Assembly (NCBI GenBank): GCA_963677655.1 | Contig: OY782089.1 | Source of the DNA: Saccharicrinis sp963677655 | GTDB taxonomy: Bacteria > Bacteroidota > Bacteroidia > Bacteroidales > Marinilabiliaceae | DNA: 64,000 nucleotides | Strand: one strand, 5' to 3' | Part shown: one piece after another, positions 9,609 through 16,983 of the stretch | How positions within the stretch are numbered: position 1 is the first letter of the stretch | Layout of the letters: each line of letters starts with the position of its first letter | Translations under genes and position numbers: made by a program | The notes under the pieces: generated by a model | What the model was told of the DNA's origin: nothing | Databases searched by the model: none | The model's input: the letters and a program-made list of their open reading frames with translations, nothing else

Positions 9609-10526
9609 ATGAAAGTTATGAAAATATATAAATTGATATTTGCATCATTTCTTATGCTGGGCTTACTGGCGTCTTGTGAAGAATATGAGGATTATGTGAA
9701 TGACTATGACTATACTACAACCTACTTTGGTACGCAAAAACCATTGCGCACGATTGTTGCTCGTGATGAAATGGAGTTTGAAGTTGGAGTTACATTAGCT
9801 GGCATGAGAGAAGATAATGGTAGCTATGAAGTTAATTTTGAAGTTGATCCGGATCTTCTAAGTGATATTTCTGAAGCAAGCGGTTTTCAGTTGTTACCTG
9901 AAGAATATTATACATTAGGTGATGATTCTAATTTTAATATTATAAAAGATCACATGAGAACAGTAAGTGTTTCGTTAAATAGAGATGTGTTTACATCTGA
10001 TCCATTGGCCCTTACCAATACTTATGCATTACCGTTACGAATCACCACTGCTACTGTAGATAGTATTCCGGGAAGTGATTTGGAAACTGCTACTATTGAT
10101 TCAAGAGATATTACTATTCTTGTTGTAAAGTACATCAGCCCTTATCATGGAACATACTATTCTAAAGGAGTACAGTATGAATTAGATGGTACAGGAGCTG
10201 TTGTCAATACAGTTACTTTCTCTGAAACCGATTTAAGTCAAAATATGACTAAGGAGTTTTCCACTCTTGCTTTAAATACCATTAGTACTAATACAATTTC
10301 TGCAAATACCAATGGTAAAATGGATTTAACTATTGGTGATGATAATGCTGTAGAAATAACTACAACAGCTGTTACAGTTTCAGAAAATAATTCGGTTTAT
10401 AATCCAGAAGAAAAGACAATCTACATGGATTACAAATTTGAAAAATCAGGAACAATGTATCATACAGTAGAAGAGTTAATCCTTCGTCAGGATCCTGAGG
10501 ATGATCTAAGATTTGAAGAGTGGTAG
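9609..10526 (+). CDS. DUF1735-like surface glycan-binding lipoprotein
   Basis: A 305-residue lipoprotein (LLASC, Cys23) in the SusE/SusF position directly after SusD. The stretch from about residue 35 to 150 (LRTIVARDEMEFEVGV, LLPEEYYTL, NTYALPLRI) matches the BT_3987-like DUF1735 N-terminal domain. Residues from about 175 onward (SPYHGTYYSKGV and a late DYKFE segment) resemble the small C-terminal domains such as DUF4361 that follow it in other PULs. It probably sits on the outer membrane and helps hold the polysaccharide. It has no enzymatic motif. Assignment to a surface-glycan-binding role rests mostly on position and domain type. Confidence 0.75.
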   Translation: MKVMKIYKLIFASFLMLGLLASCEEYEDYVNDYDYTTTYFGTQKPLRTIVARDEMEFEVGVTLAGMREDNGSYEVNFEVDPDLLSDISEASGFQLLPEEYYTLGDDSNFNIIKDHMRTVSVSLNRDVFTSDPLALTNTYALPLRITTATVDSIPGSDLETATIDSRDITILVVKYISPYHGTYYSKGVQYELDGTGAVVNTVTFSETDLSQNMTKEFSTLALNTISTNTISANTNGKMDLTIGDDNAVEITTTAVTVSENNSVYNPEEKTIYMDYKFEKSGTMYHTVEELILRQDPEDDLRFEEW

Positions 10527-10563
10527 GAATATTAAAATGAAGTAAGAAATAAAAACAGACCAC

Positions 10564-10614
10564 GGACACATAAAGTCGTAGAGATGAATGAAAAAACTTT
10601 GTGGCTTAGTGTCC
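10564..10614. repeat. Intergenic hairpin element
   Basis: GGACAC at 10564-10569 is mirrored by GTGTCC at 10609-10614, with a partly paired interior (ATAAAGT against ACTTTGTGGCT). It lies between the surface lipoprotein and a sulfatase. A second element of the same general kind is at 12222-12290. Such elements may tune transcript ends within an operon; no T-run follows here. Confidence 0.45.
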
Positions 10615-10699
10615 TGGGAGTTTCATGCAGCAAATGAAAATTATAAACGCATGAAATAATTGTTTTTAGCATTACTCTATTTGTTTTAAAGTTATAGAA

Positions 10700-12184
10700 A
10701 TGAATATAAAGAGATATATTTTTAAAGGAACCTTGGGATTAATAAGTCTTGTGCTATTTTCCTGCAATTCTTCTCAAACAGGTAAAAAGGCAGAAGAAGT
10801 AAAGGAAATAAGCAAACCTAATATCATCTACATACTAGCAGATGACGCTGGGTATGGTGATTTAAGCTGTTACGGACAAAGTAAGTTTGAAACACCTAAT
10901 CTTGACAAACTTGCTGCTTCAGGAATGAAATTTACACAACATTATTCCGGATCAACGGTATGTTCACCTAGTCGATCATCATTATTGACTGGGCAACATA
11001 CTGGACATACTCCAGTTCGAGGTAATAAAGAAATACAACCCGAAGGACAACATCCACTGCCATCATCTTCTGTAACTGTGGCAGAAGTATTAAAACAGGC
11101 CGGATATATTACCGGAGCCTTTGGTAAATGGGGCTTGGGATACCCGGGTTCAGAAGGAGATCCGAATATGCAAGGATTTGATGAGTTTTTTGGTTATAAC
11201 TGTCAACGAATGGCTCATCGTTATTATCCTCCTTACTTATGGCATAATCAGAAAAAAGTTGAAATGCCTGGTAACGATTGGACTAAAACAGTAACCTATG
11301 CTCAGGATGAAATTCAAAACGAAACATTGAAGTTTATTGAGAATAATAAAGACACTACATTTTATGCATATGTACCTATTGTTATTCCTCATGCTGAACT
11401 TATAGCTCCCGATGATTCTATATTTGCAAAATATGATGGAAAATTTAAAGAATCAGCATATGAAGGTTCTGAAGGAGCTGCATACGACGAAAATTTAGTA
11501 ATTTGGAAATATTGCCCACAAGAAAAACCAAGAGCAACTTTTGCTTCGATGATGAATCGTTTGGATATTTATGTGGGACAAATTGTCGCAAAACTTAATG
11601 AATTGGGGATTTCTGAAAACACTATTATCATGTTTGCCAGCGATAATGGACCTCATATGGAAGGGGGAGCAGATCCTGACTTCTTTGACAGTAATGCTGA
11701 ATTTAAAGGTTACAAAAGAGATTTGTATGAAGGAGGTATCAGAACTCCATTTATAGTATCATGGCCTGGAACCATTAAAGCGGGTAGTGTTTCCAATCAT
11801 ATTTCTGCATTTTGGGATGTTTTACCAACTTGTGCTGAAATTGCCGGGGTGAATAATATTCCCGAGGAAGTTGATGGAATATCAATGTTACCTGAATTTT
11901 TAGGTAAAGAACAGCCAAAGCATGAATATTTGTATTGGGAATTTCATGAAAGAGGTGGAAGGTTAGCCGTAAGAATGGATGATTGGAAAGGAGTTGTTTA
12001 CAATGTTACTAAGCCTGATAAAACTACTTTTGAGTTATTTGATCTAAGCAAAGATCCTTCCGAGCAGAATAATGTCGCAGATGCAAATCCTCAAATTGTT
12101 AGTAAAATCAATGATATCATGAAAAATGCACGTACTGATTCTGATATTTTTAATTTTAATGCAGGCACTTTAAGTGGGCATTAA
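10700..12184 (+). CDS. S1 family sulfatase lipoprotein
   Basis: A 494-residue sulfatase with lipobox LFSC (Cys22). The metal-binding segment ILADDAGYGD (D48, D49) and maturation motif C88-S-P-S-R92 are intact. GKWGLG replaces the more usual GKWHLG near residue 148, a change seen in some arylsulfatase A-like groups. FASDNGPH follows at about residue 312. It lies downstream of the susD/surface lipoprotein pair, 173 bp after the latter, and before a second sulfatase, so it probably belongs to the same locus. Its substrate is unknown; the arylsulfatase label reflects family name only. Confidence 0.92.
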   Translation: MNIKRYIFKGTLGLISLVLFSCNSSQTGKKAEEVKEISKPNIIYILADDAGYGDLSCYGQSKFETPNLDKLAASGMKFTQHYSGSTVCSPSRSSLLTGQHTGHTPVRGNKEIQPEGQHPLPSSSVTVAEVLKQAGYITGAFGKWGLGYPGSEGDPNMQGFDEFFGYNCQRMAHRYYPPYLWHNQKKVEMPGNDWTKTVTYAQDEIQNETLKFIENNKDTTFYAYVPIVIPHAELIAPDDSIFAKYDGKFKESAYEGSEGAAYDENLVIWKYCPQEKPRATFASMMNRLDIYVGQIVAKLNELGISENTIIMFASDNGPHMEGGADPDFFDSNAEFKGYKRDLYEGGIRTPFIVSWPGTIKAGSVSNHISAFWDVLPTCAEIAGVNNIPEEVDGISMLPEFLGKEQPKHEYLYWEFHERGGRLAVRMDDWKGVVYNVTKPDKTTFELFDLSKDPSEQNNVADANPQIVSKINDIMKNARTDSDIFNFNAGTLSGH

Positions 12185-12221
12185 AAAATTTGTTACTTAT
12201 TAATTTAATTTATACCCCCCA

Positions 12222-12298
12222 GTCACAGAGGTTCTTAGATACACATTGTAACCATATAGTGTGTCTTTGTATTCAAAGATCCTTTGTGACTTTTTTTT
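12222..12298 (+). terminator. Double-stem hairpin with T-run between two sulfatase genes
   Basis: The outer arms GTCACAGAGG (12222-12231) and CCTTTGTGAC (12281-12290) pair with one G-T-type mismatch. An inner stem pairs AGATACACA (12237-12245) with TGTGTCT (12260-12266). Eight T follow at 12291-12298, so this can act as an intrinsic terminator or attenuator after the sulfatase ending at 12184. The next sulfatase starts at 12305, immediately downstream. Confidence 0.6.
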
Positions 12299-12304
12299 AA
12301 TATT

Positions 12305-13732
12305 ATGGTTAAAGTTCTTATTTGCGTATTGCTTGTGTTATTATATGAAGGGTGTTCTGTTAAAACAGAAAATCCTGTAACTTATCAGATTAAACCTAAT
12401 ATTGTTTTGATTGTAGCCGATGATTTAGGATGGACAGATTGTGGGTATATGGGCAGTACTTATTATGAAACGCCAAATATTGATCAATTAGCAAACGAAA
12501 GTCTGATTTTTACAAATGCCTATGCAGGTGCAGCCAACTGTGCACCAAGTAGGGCAGCATTAATGTCAGGTATGAACTCTCCTCGTACGGGGATCTATAC
12601 TGTTTCTCCATCAGATAGAGGAAATAAGAAAAGCCGAAAATTGGTTCCAATAAGGAATACAGATTTTTTAGCAGATAGTGTTTATACAATGGCCGAAATG
12701 TTTAAGGATGCAGGATATGTAACCTCAAATTTTGGTAAATGGCACATTGGGAAAGATCCTTGTACTCAAGGGTTTGATATAAATATTGGAGGAGGCCAAT
12801 GGGGGCATCCAAAAAGTTATTATGCACCATATAAATATCCTGATTTAGAGGCGCCAGAAGGAGAATATTTAACAGATCATTTAACAAATGAAGCACTTAC
12901 ATTCATTGAGAATAACCAAAAGAATCCATTTTTTTTATATTTGCCTTTTTACTCTGTTCATACACCAATACATGGTAAAGAAGCAATTGTAGAAAAATAT
13001 AAAGTAAAAGAAATAACAGAAAATCATTTTCGGGCTGATTATGCAGCAATGGTTGAAAGTGTTGATTATAGTGTTGGAAGGATATTTAAAAAATTGAATG
13101 AATTAAATCTTAATAATACCATAGTAATATTTACTTCTGATAATGGAGGAGTTTACAGTATTAGTAAGCAATGGCCTTTACGAGCAGGAAAAGGAACGTA
13201 TTATGAAGGAGGAATACGTGTACCCTTAACAGTTAAATGGTCAGATAAGGTTAAACCAGGAAAAACAGATATTCCAGTTTCGAATATGGATTTTTTTCCC
13301 ACTTTTAAAGATATCATTCGAGCAGACATCCCTCAGAAAAAGATTTTAGATGGTGTCAGTTTAAAAGATTTATGGCTTGAAAATGACTCTTTACCTGAAA
13401 GACCTTTGTTTTTTCATTTTCCAATTTATCTTCAAGCCTATTCTAAATCCTCAGGTGTAAATCGCGATCCACTATTTCGTACTCGACCAGGTACAGCAAT
13501 CCGTATGGGAGATTGGAAGATGATTTATTATTACGAAGATCAACAGGTAGAACTTTTTAATTTGAGTAAAGATATTGGCGAAACAACAAATGTAGCCGAT
13601 ACATTTCCAGAGAAAGTTCAGGAACTAAAGCAAATGATAGATAATTGGATTGAACAAACAAATGCTCCCATACCATCAGAATTAAACCCGGATTTTGATA
13701 AGGTCTGGGGTCAGAATTATGTGATAAAATAG
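12305..13732 (+). CDS. S1 family sulfatase lipoprotein
   Basis: A 475-residue sulfatase with a short signal and lipobox YEGC (Cys17). IVADDLGW supplies D39 and D40, and C79-A-P-S-R83 is the maturation motif. GKWHIGKD at about residue 145 and FTSDNGG at about 278 are conserved. The pattern EYLTDHLTNEA, with HTPIHGK further on, closely parallels the minus-strand sulfatase at 16984-18402, suggesting the two share a subfamily. It starts just after the T-run of the preceding hairpin. The HU gene follows 115 bp later but is probably a separate transcription unit. Confidence 0.92.
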   Translation: MVKVLICVLLVLLYEGCSVKTENPVTYQIKPNIVLIVADDLGWTDCGYMGSTYYETPNIDQLANESLIFTNAYAGAANCAPSRAALMSGMNSPRTGIYTVSPSDRGNKKSRKLVPIRNTDFLADSVYTMAEMFKDAGYVTSNFGKWHIGKDPCTQGFDINIGGGQWGHPKSYYAPYKYPDLEAPEGEYLTDHLTNEALTFIENNQKNPFFLYLPFYSVHTPIHGKEAIVEKYKVKEITENHFRADYAAMVESVDYSVGRIFKKLNELNLNNTIVIFTSDNGGVYSISKQWPLRAGKGTYYEGGIRVPLTVKWSDKVKPGKTDIPVSNMDFFPTFKDIIRADIPQKKILDGVSLKDLWLENDSLPERPLFFHFPIYLQAYSKSSGVNRDPLFRTRPGTAIRMGDWKMIYYYEDQQVELFNLSKDIGETTNVADTFPEKVQELKQMIDNWIEQTNAPIPSELNPDFDKVWGQNYVIK

Positions 13733-13847
13733 ATTTAGGGGTGAATATTCTCAATACAAAAAAATATTTAGTAAAATTTTTGGGCAAGAAAGAATAAAAA
13801 AATTAAATTGTGTTAATAATTTAACTCAATATAAAATACACTAAAAG

Positions 13848-14120
13848 ATGAATAAATCAGAATTAATCAGTGCAATAGCATCGGCAAGTGGCTTATCCAA
13901 AGTAGATTCAGAAAAAGCACTAAATGCAACTACAGAAGCAATCAAAAATGCTTTAGCTAACGGTGAAAGTATTCAATTAATAGGATTTGGTACATTTTCT
14001 ATCAACGAACGTTCAGCACGTATTGGTAGAAATCCTCAAACAGGAAAAGAAATTCAAATTGCAGCAAAAAAAGTAGCTAAGTTCAAACCTGGTAAAGCTT
14101 TAGATGAAGCAATTAATTAA
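13848..14120 (+). CDS. HU-family DNA-binding protein
   Basis: A 90-residue protein matching bacterial HU over its whole length: N-terminal helices (MNKSELISAIASASGL), the GFGTFSINERSARIGRNP signature with the flexible DNA-clasping arm, and the C-terminal KVAKFKPGKAL strand/helix. HU bends and compacts DNA as a dimer. It is followed within 10 bp by a strong terminator and is likely a single-gene transcript. Bacteroidota genomes often carry several HU paralogues. Its presence inside a carbohydrate island could be accidental or reflect a locus-specific copy. Confidence 0.95.
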   Translation: MNKSELISAIASASGLSKVDSEKALNATTEAIKNALANGESIQLIGFGTFSINERSARIGRNPQTGKEIQIAAKKVAKFKPGKALDEAIN

Positions 14121-14128
14121 AGATTAGT

Positions 14129-14150
14129 AGGAGGTGAAAACCTCCTTTTT
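14129..14150 (+). terminator. Intrinsic terminator after HU gene
   Basis: AGGAGGT (14129-14135) and ACCTCCT (14140-14146) form a perfect 7-bp stem closed by a GAAA tetraloop, followed by a T-run ending at 14150. It lies 9 bp after the HU stop codon. Confidence 0.92.
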
Positions 14151-14881
14151 AGTTACTAAATTTTATTAAATTATTCTTCTGAATTTCAATTAATTGATAT
14201 TTGTTCTTGTTAATTAACCAAATCAGCTTCAATTAACTAATTGGATGGAAAAATCTTATATCACTCTTAAATATCTCCTGGAATTTTAGTTTTATTGTAT
14301 TTCTGAGCTGTCCAAAATATTTCTTTTAACTGGCGTTTTACATAGACCCGACTTCATTCGTTCATATCGTATTTACTATTTTAATTGTATTCACAATTTA
14401 CAATTCTTGTCTCTTAGGTATTTTTAACCACTCTTTTCTTGTTTCCGTTACTAAACTTATATCAATTATTATCATTAAGCAGGAAGGTTACAACACTAAT
14501 CATATGAATAGTCATAGATAAAATACATCAAACTGTCGATAAACCTTCTAAGTTAGTTGATTTTGATTTTTATCAACATGTTAAAAAAATAGTTTTGTCA
14601 CCAACATGGAAAGTTAATAACTAAGGACTCCATTTACCAAGAACTTAAATTTGGTTATTTGTTTCGGTCATTATTTTGTGGATTGCTTTTTTCATACATA
14701 TTCAAAATTGGAATACCAAAGTATATATCCAAGGCGTATCGCTATAATTTTCGTCTGGTGGATTTATGTATATAGTTAACTAGTTTATCAGATTAGACCT
14801 CTCAAATAGGTTGAAATAAACATTGATTCATTATAGGTGGTAAAGATTATTTTTAGTTATTAAAAGCATAGCTTAATAAAT
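14151..14881. other. 731-bp AT-rich region without a recognised gene
   Basis: Stops interrupt all frames. A stretch near 14625-14770 reads as hydrophobic peptide in two plus frames but has no start, and I could not match it to a family. The last 100 bp must hold the promoter of the DUF1566 gene at 14882. It may be decayed coding sequence, but no remnant can be named. Confidence 0.5.
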
Positions 14882-15913
14882 ATGAAATTAAAGAAAATTA
14901 TTATAGGTAGCTTGATCACAGTGATAATTACCTCAGCATGTAATCAAAGTTCAGAAAGCCACAAAGATAAAATTGTTGGAACAGGACAAACCGAATTTTT
15001 TGACAAAGACGGTAATATTATAGAACAACCTTCTGAGGGAAATTTTTATTATGGGCAAGATGCGCATTATGGTGGCATTGCATTCTCTTACACAGATAAT
15101 GGAGATGGTACAGTAACAGATAATAATACCGGGCTAATGTGGCAACAAATACCATATGAAGGAAAGGTTAGTTTTTCTGGGGCTGCAGAATATTGTGAAG
15201 ACCTTGAGTTAGGTGGATATACTGATTGGAGAGTGCCCTCAGCAAAGGAATTGTTTTCACTTACAAATTTTGAAGCCAGAAATAAGTTACCATGTATTGA
15301 TACTACTTATTTTAAGTTTCCACCAAGGCAAGAACACCCTCAGGGAAGACCACCACAGGGGAATGGACCTCAGAGACATTCACATGAAGATATGCGAGCC
15401 CAGACTGGTTCTACACAAAATCACCCACAAGGTCCAATTCCTCAGGAACGCCCTTCTTTGGATGGGAATAATAATAATTCAGGAAGGCAAATGCCACCAC
15501 CTCCACCAGCAGAAAGAGATGGAGTTATTGGAAAAGACCAGGGGCAATTTTGGACTTGTAATTTATATAAAGCAGGGACCACTCACGGAGGAGCTGAAAC
15601 TGCTTTTGGTGTGAATCATGTTTCAGGCCATATCAAAGGGTATCCAACAGCAAACGATAATAGAGGGCAAGGGAAACGGGTTCGTGCTGTTAGAGGAAAT
15701 ACGTATTTAATTAATAATTTTGTGGATAATGGCGATGGAACTATAAGTGACCTTACAACCGGTTTAATGTGGATGAAAAACGATTATGGAAAAAAAATAA
15801 TGTGGAAAGAAGCATTGGCGTATTGCGAAAACCTTGAGTTTGCCGGTTACGATGATTGGCGTTTGCCAAATGTTAAAGAACTTCAATCAATAATAGATTA
15901 TTCAGGGGTATAG
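14882..15913 (+). CDS. DUF1566 (Lcl C-terminal-like) lipoprotein, probably 3'-truncated
   Basis: A 343-residue protein with a lipoprotein signal ending ITSAC (Cys20). Two DUF1566 units are visible: one around residues 75-125 (DNGDGTVTDNNTGLMW, GYTDWRVPSAKEL) and one around 282-340 (DNGDGTISDLTTGLMW, GYDDWRLPNVKEL). Between them is a Pro/Gln/His-rich, low-complexity linker at about residues 140-215. DUF1566 proteins are surface or cell-envelope proteins of unclear role. The second unit stops at LQSIIDYSGV, exactly where relatives continue with another 70-150 residues, so the 3' end has probably been lost. It is convergent with a HipS-like gene that also looks cut at its 3' end, with a 220-bp gap between. 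Confidence 0.8.
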   Translation: MKLKKIIIGSLITVIITSACNQSSESHKDKIVGTGQTEFFDKDGNIIEQPSEGNFYYGQDAHYGGIAFSYTDNGDGTVTDNNTGLMWQQIPYEGKVSFSGAAEYCEDLELGGYTDWRVPSAKELFSLTNFEARNKLPCIDTTYFKFPPRQEHPQGRPPQGNGPQRHSHEDMRAQTGSTQNHPQGPIPQERPSLDGNNNNSGRQMPPPPPAERDGVIGKDQGQFWTCNLYKAGTTHGGAETAFGVNHVSGHIKGYPTANDNRGQGKRVRAVRGNTYLINNFVDNGDGTISDLTTGLMWMKNDYGKKIMWKEALAYCENLEFAGYDDWRLPNVKELQSIIDYSGV

Positions 15914-16064
15914 TTTTTATTTATATATCAGACTTATATTTTACAATGTAATCAATATCGTTTTAATTTTTATATTTGTCTTATAGATATGATTACGTTA
16001 AATAGGATTGATTTGAATAAAAATAATTTCCCTTTTTGATTGGAGTATTGTAATTTCATATTTA

Positions 16065-16080
16065 ATACCCTTTCGGGTAT
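16065..16080. promoter_or_regulatory. Palindromic operator, copy 1 (ATACCC-N4-GGGTAT)
   Basis: A perfect 16-bp palindrome, ATACCC-TTTC-GGGTAT. It lies in the short gap between the truncated DUF1566 and HipS-like genes. It matches the sites upstream of the HipB-like gene and is therefore a probable binding site for that regulator. Confidence 0.65.
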
Positions 16081-16105
16081 AATATAAGACTATACTGGTC
16101 TACTT

Positions 16106-16121
16106 ATACCCGTTATGGTAT
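16106..16121. promoter_or_regulatory. Palindromic operator, copy 2
   Basis: ATACCC-GTTA-TGGTAT, one mismatch to the palindrome, 41 bp from copy 1. It lies 13 bp beyond the stop codon of the HipS-like gene. Confidence 0.6.
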
Positions 16122-16133
16122 AATTCTTTCATT

Positions 16134-16463
16134 TCAAATACACGATATTAATGGAAGAATAGAAACCGCTCCAATACAATCTTTACAACAAGCTAAAAGT
16201 AATCCCATTCGGTCATTAGCCTTTAACTTCCAATTGTCTACAGCTACATCTAACAACCAACCTTCTGGTATAAGACCATCGAAAAAAGAAAACATTGTAT
16301 TTGAAGAGTATGGGTGTTTAGAAATAGGTAAAGTCTTACTAATTGCCCATTTTTCTTCTCTATTTAAGTATTCTTCATCATAAGCAAAGCGATACCCCTT
16401 CTCGGTTTCTTCAATAATTCCTGCAAAATATTGCTTATAAAACACTTTCCCTTTTCTATTCAT
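16134..16463 (-). CDS. HipS-like protein (HipA N-terminal domain), possibly 3'-altered
   Basis: A 109-residue protein matching the stand-alone HipA N-terminal subdomain: KVFYKQYFAGIIEE, the FFDGLIPEGWLLD segment, and DRMGLLLACCKDCIGAV near the end. In HipBST-type toxin-antitoxin systems this small protein (HipS) is encoded between the HTH regulator HipB and the kinase toxin HipT, and acts as antitoxin. Here it overlaps the HipB-like gene by 8 bp, the expected coupling, but no kinase gene follows: downstream is a 220-bp gap and then a convergent gene. The last residues (LPLISCI) differ from the acidic ending typical of the group, so the 3' end may be a deletion scar. Confidence 0.82.
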   Translation of the reverse strand: MNRKGKVFYKQYFAGIIEETEKGYRFAYDEEYLNREEKWAISKTLPISKHPYSSNTMFSFFDGLIPEGWLLDVAVDNWKLKANDRMGLLLACCKDCIGAVSILPLISCI

Positions 16464-16668
16464 TATCTACTAATTTTGTTTCAACTGGAGTTAATTTATG
16501 TCCGAACAATGCCAACACCTCATTAACCTTATCCATACGCAAGCTCGGTTTTCCTTGCTCTAAGTCTCTTATAAAGCGAAGTCCTACTCCTGCTCTTTCT
16601 GCTAAATCTTGTTGTGTTAATCCAAGCTGCTTTCTACGTTGTTTCACAAATTGTATTAGTCCAAGCAT
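16456..16668 (-). CDS. HipB-like XRE-family transcriptional regulator
   Basis: A 70-residue helix-turn-helix protein: RKQLGLTQQDLAERAGV forms the first helices, followed by the recognition helix region GLRFIRDLEQGKPSLR. This is the size and arrangement of the HipB-type antitoxin in Bacteroidota HipBST-like operons. It probably binds the ATACCC-N4-GGGTAT palindromes, three of which lie directly upstream at 16674-16769, and would repress its own operon. The first operator begins 6 bp upstream of the start codon. The cognate kinase toxin is missing, leaving an orphan regulator. Confidence 0.88.
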   Translation of the reverse strand: MLGLIQFVKQRRKQLGLTQQDLAERAGVGLRFIRDLEQGKPSLRMDKVNEVLALFGHKLTPVETKLVDNE

Positions 16669-16673
16669 AGTTT

Positions 16674-16689
16674 ATACCTTTTAGGGTAT
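16674..16689. promoter_or_regulatory. Palindromic operator, copy 3
   Basis: ATACCT-TTTA-GGGTAT, one mismatch, immediately upstream of the HipB-like start codon (16668). Protein bound here would block translation initiation sequences or the transcription start of the hipB-hipS unit. Confidence 0.65.
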
Positions 16690-16713
16690 AAATATAGTGA
16701 TTATTTTTATATT

Positions 16714-16729
16714 ATACCCGATATGATAT
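16714..16729. promoter_or_regulatory. Palindromic operator, copy 4
   Basis: ATACCC-GATA-TGATAT, two mismatches in the right half, exactly 40 bp from copy 3. Confidence 0.55.
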
Positions 16730-16753
16730 AAATTGCATAAATATGTCTATTTA

Positions 16754-16769
16754 ATACCCTATGAGGTAT
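16754..16769. promoter_or_regulatory. Palindromic operator, copy 5
   Basis: ATACCC-TATG-AGGTAT, one mismatch, exactly 40 bp from copy 4. The constant 40-bp step puts all three upstream copies at nearly the same rotational position on the helix. Confidence 0.6.
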
Positions 16770-16851
16770 AATTGCTTTATAGTATAGAATTATTAGTCCA
16801 GTTTATTAGTTACAAAATGGATATTTTATTGGTTAGCTTCATATCTTCTAT

Positions 16852-16880
16852 GAGGGTGTCCAAAAACGACATCCTCTTTT
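16852..16880. repeat. Short hairpin in the gap beside the sulfatase 3' end
   Basis: GAGGGTGTC (16852-16860) and GACATCCTC (16868-16876) form a 9-bp stem with one wobble and a 7-nt loop, followed on the plus strand by TTTT. The minus-strand sulfatase ends at 16984, so the T-run is on the wrong side for terminating it; the role is unclear. Confidence 0.4.
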
Positions 16881-16983
16881 AAAAATTATTTTTCATGTGT
16901 TCAAAATTTATCCTTTATGGTCACATGGAACTCGCCAAATTTGACCATTTCCCTGTGTGAGAAAAGCCTTATCATATCTCGTT

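Noticed and set aside
14590..14780. A small membrane protein in the gap after HU
   Set aside because: Two frames look equally hydrophobic and neither has a start codon or a recognisable family.
15213..15614. A 133-codon open frame within the DUF1566 gene
   Set aside because: It is a frame-shifted reading of the DUF1566 coding region, including its low-complexity linker.
16065..16769. The ATACCC repeats as a CRISPR-like array
   Set aside because: The repeats are only 16 bp, palindromic and few, and two are separated from the rest by genes; operator sites fit better.
16852..16880. Terminator for the sulfatase at 16984
   Set aside because: The T-run lies on the plus-strand side, opposite to the direction of the gene.
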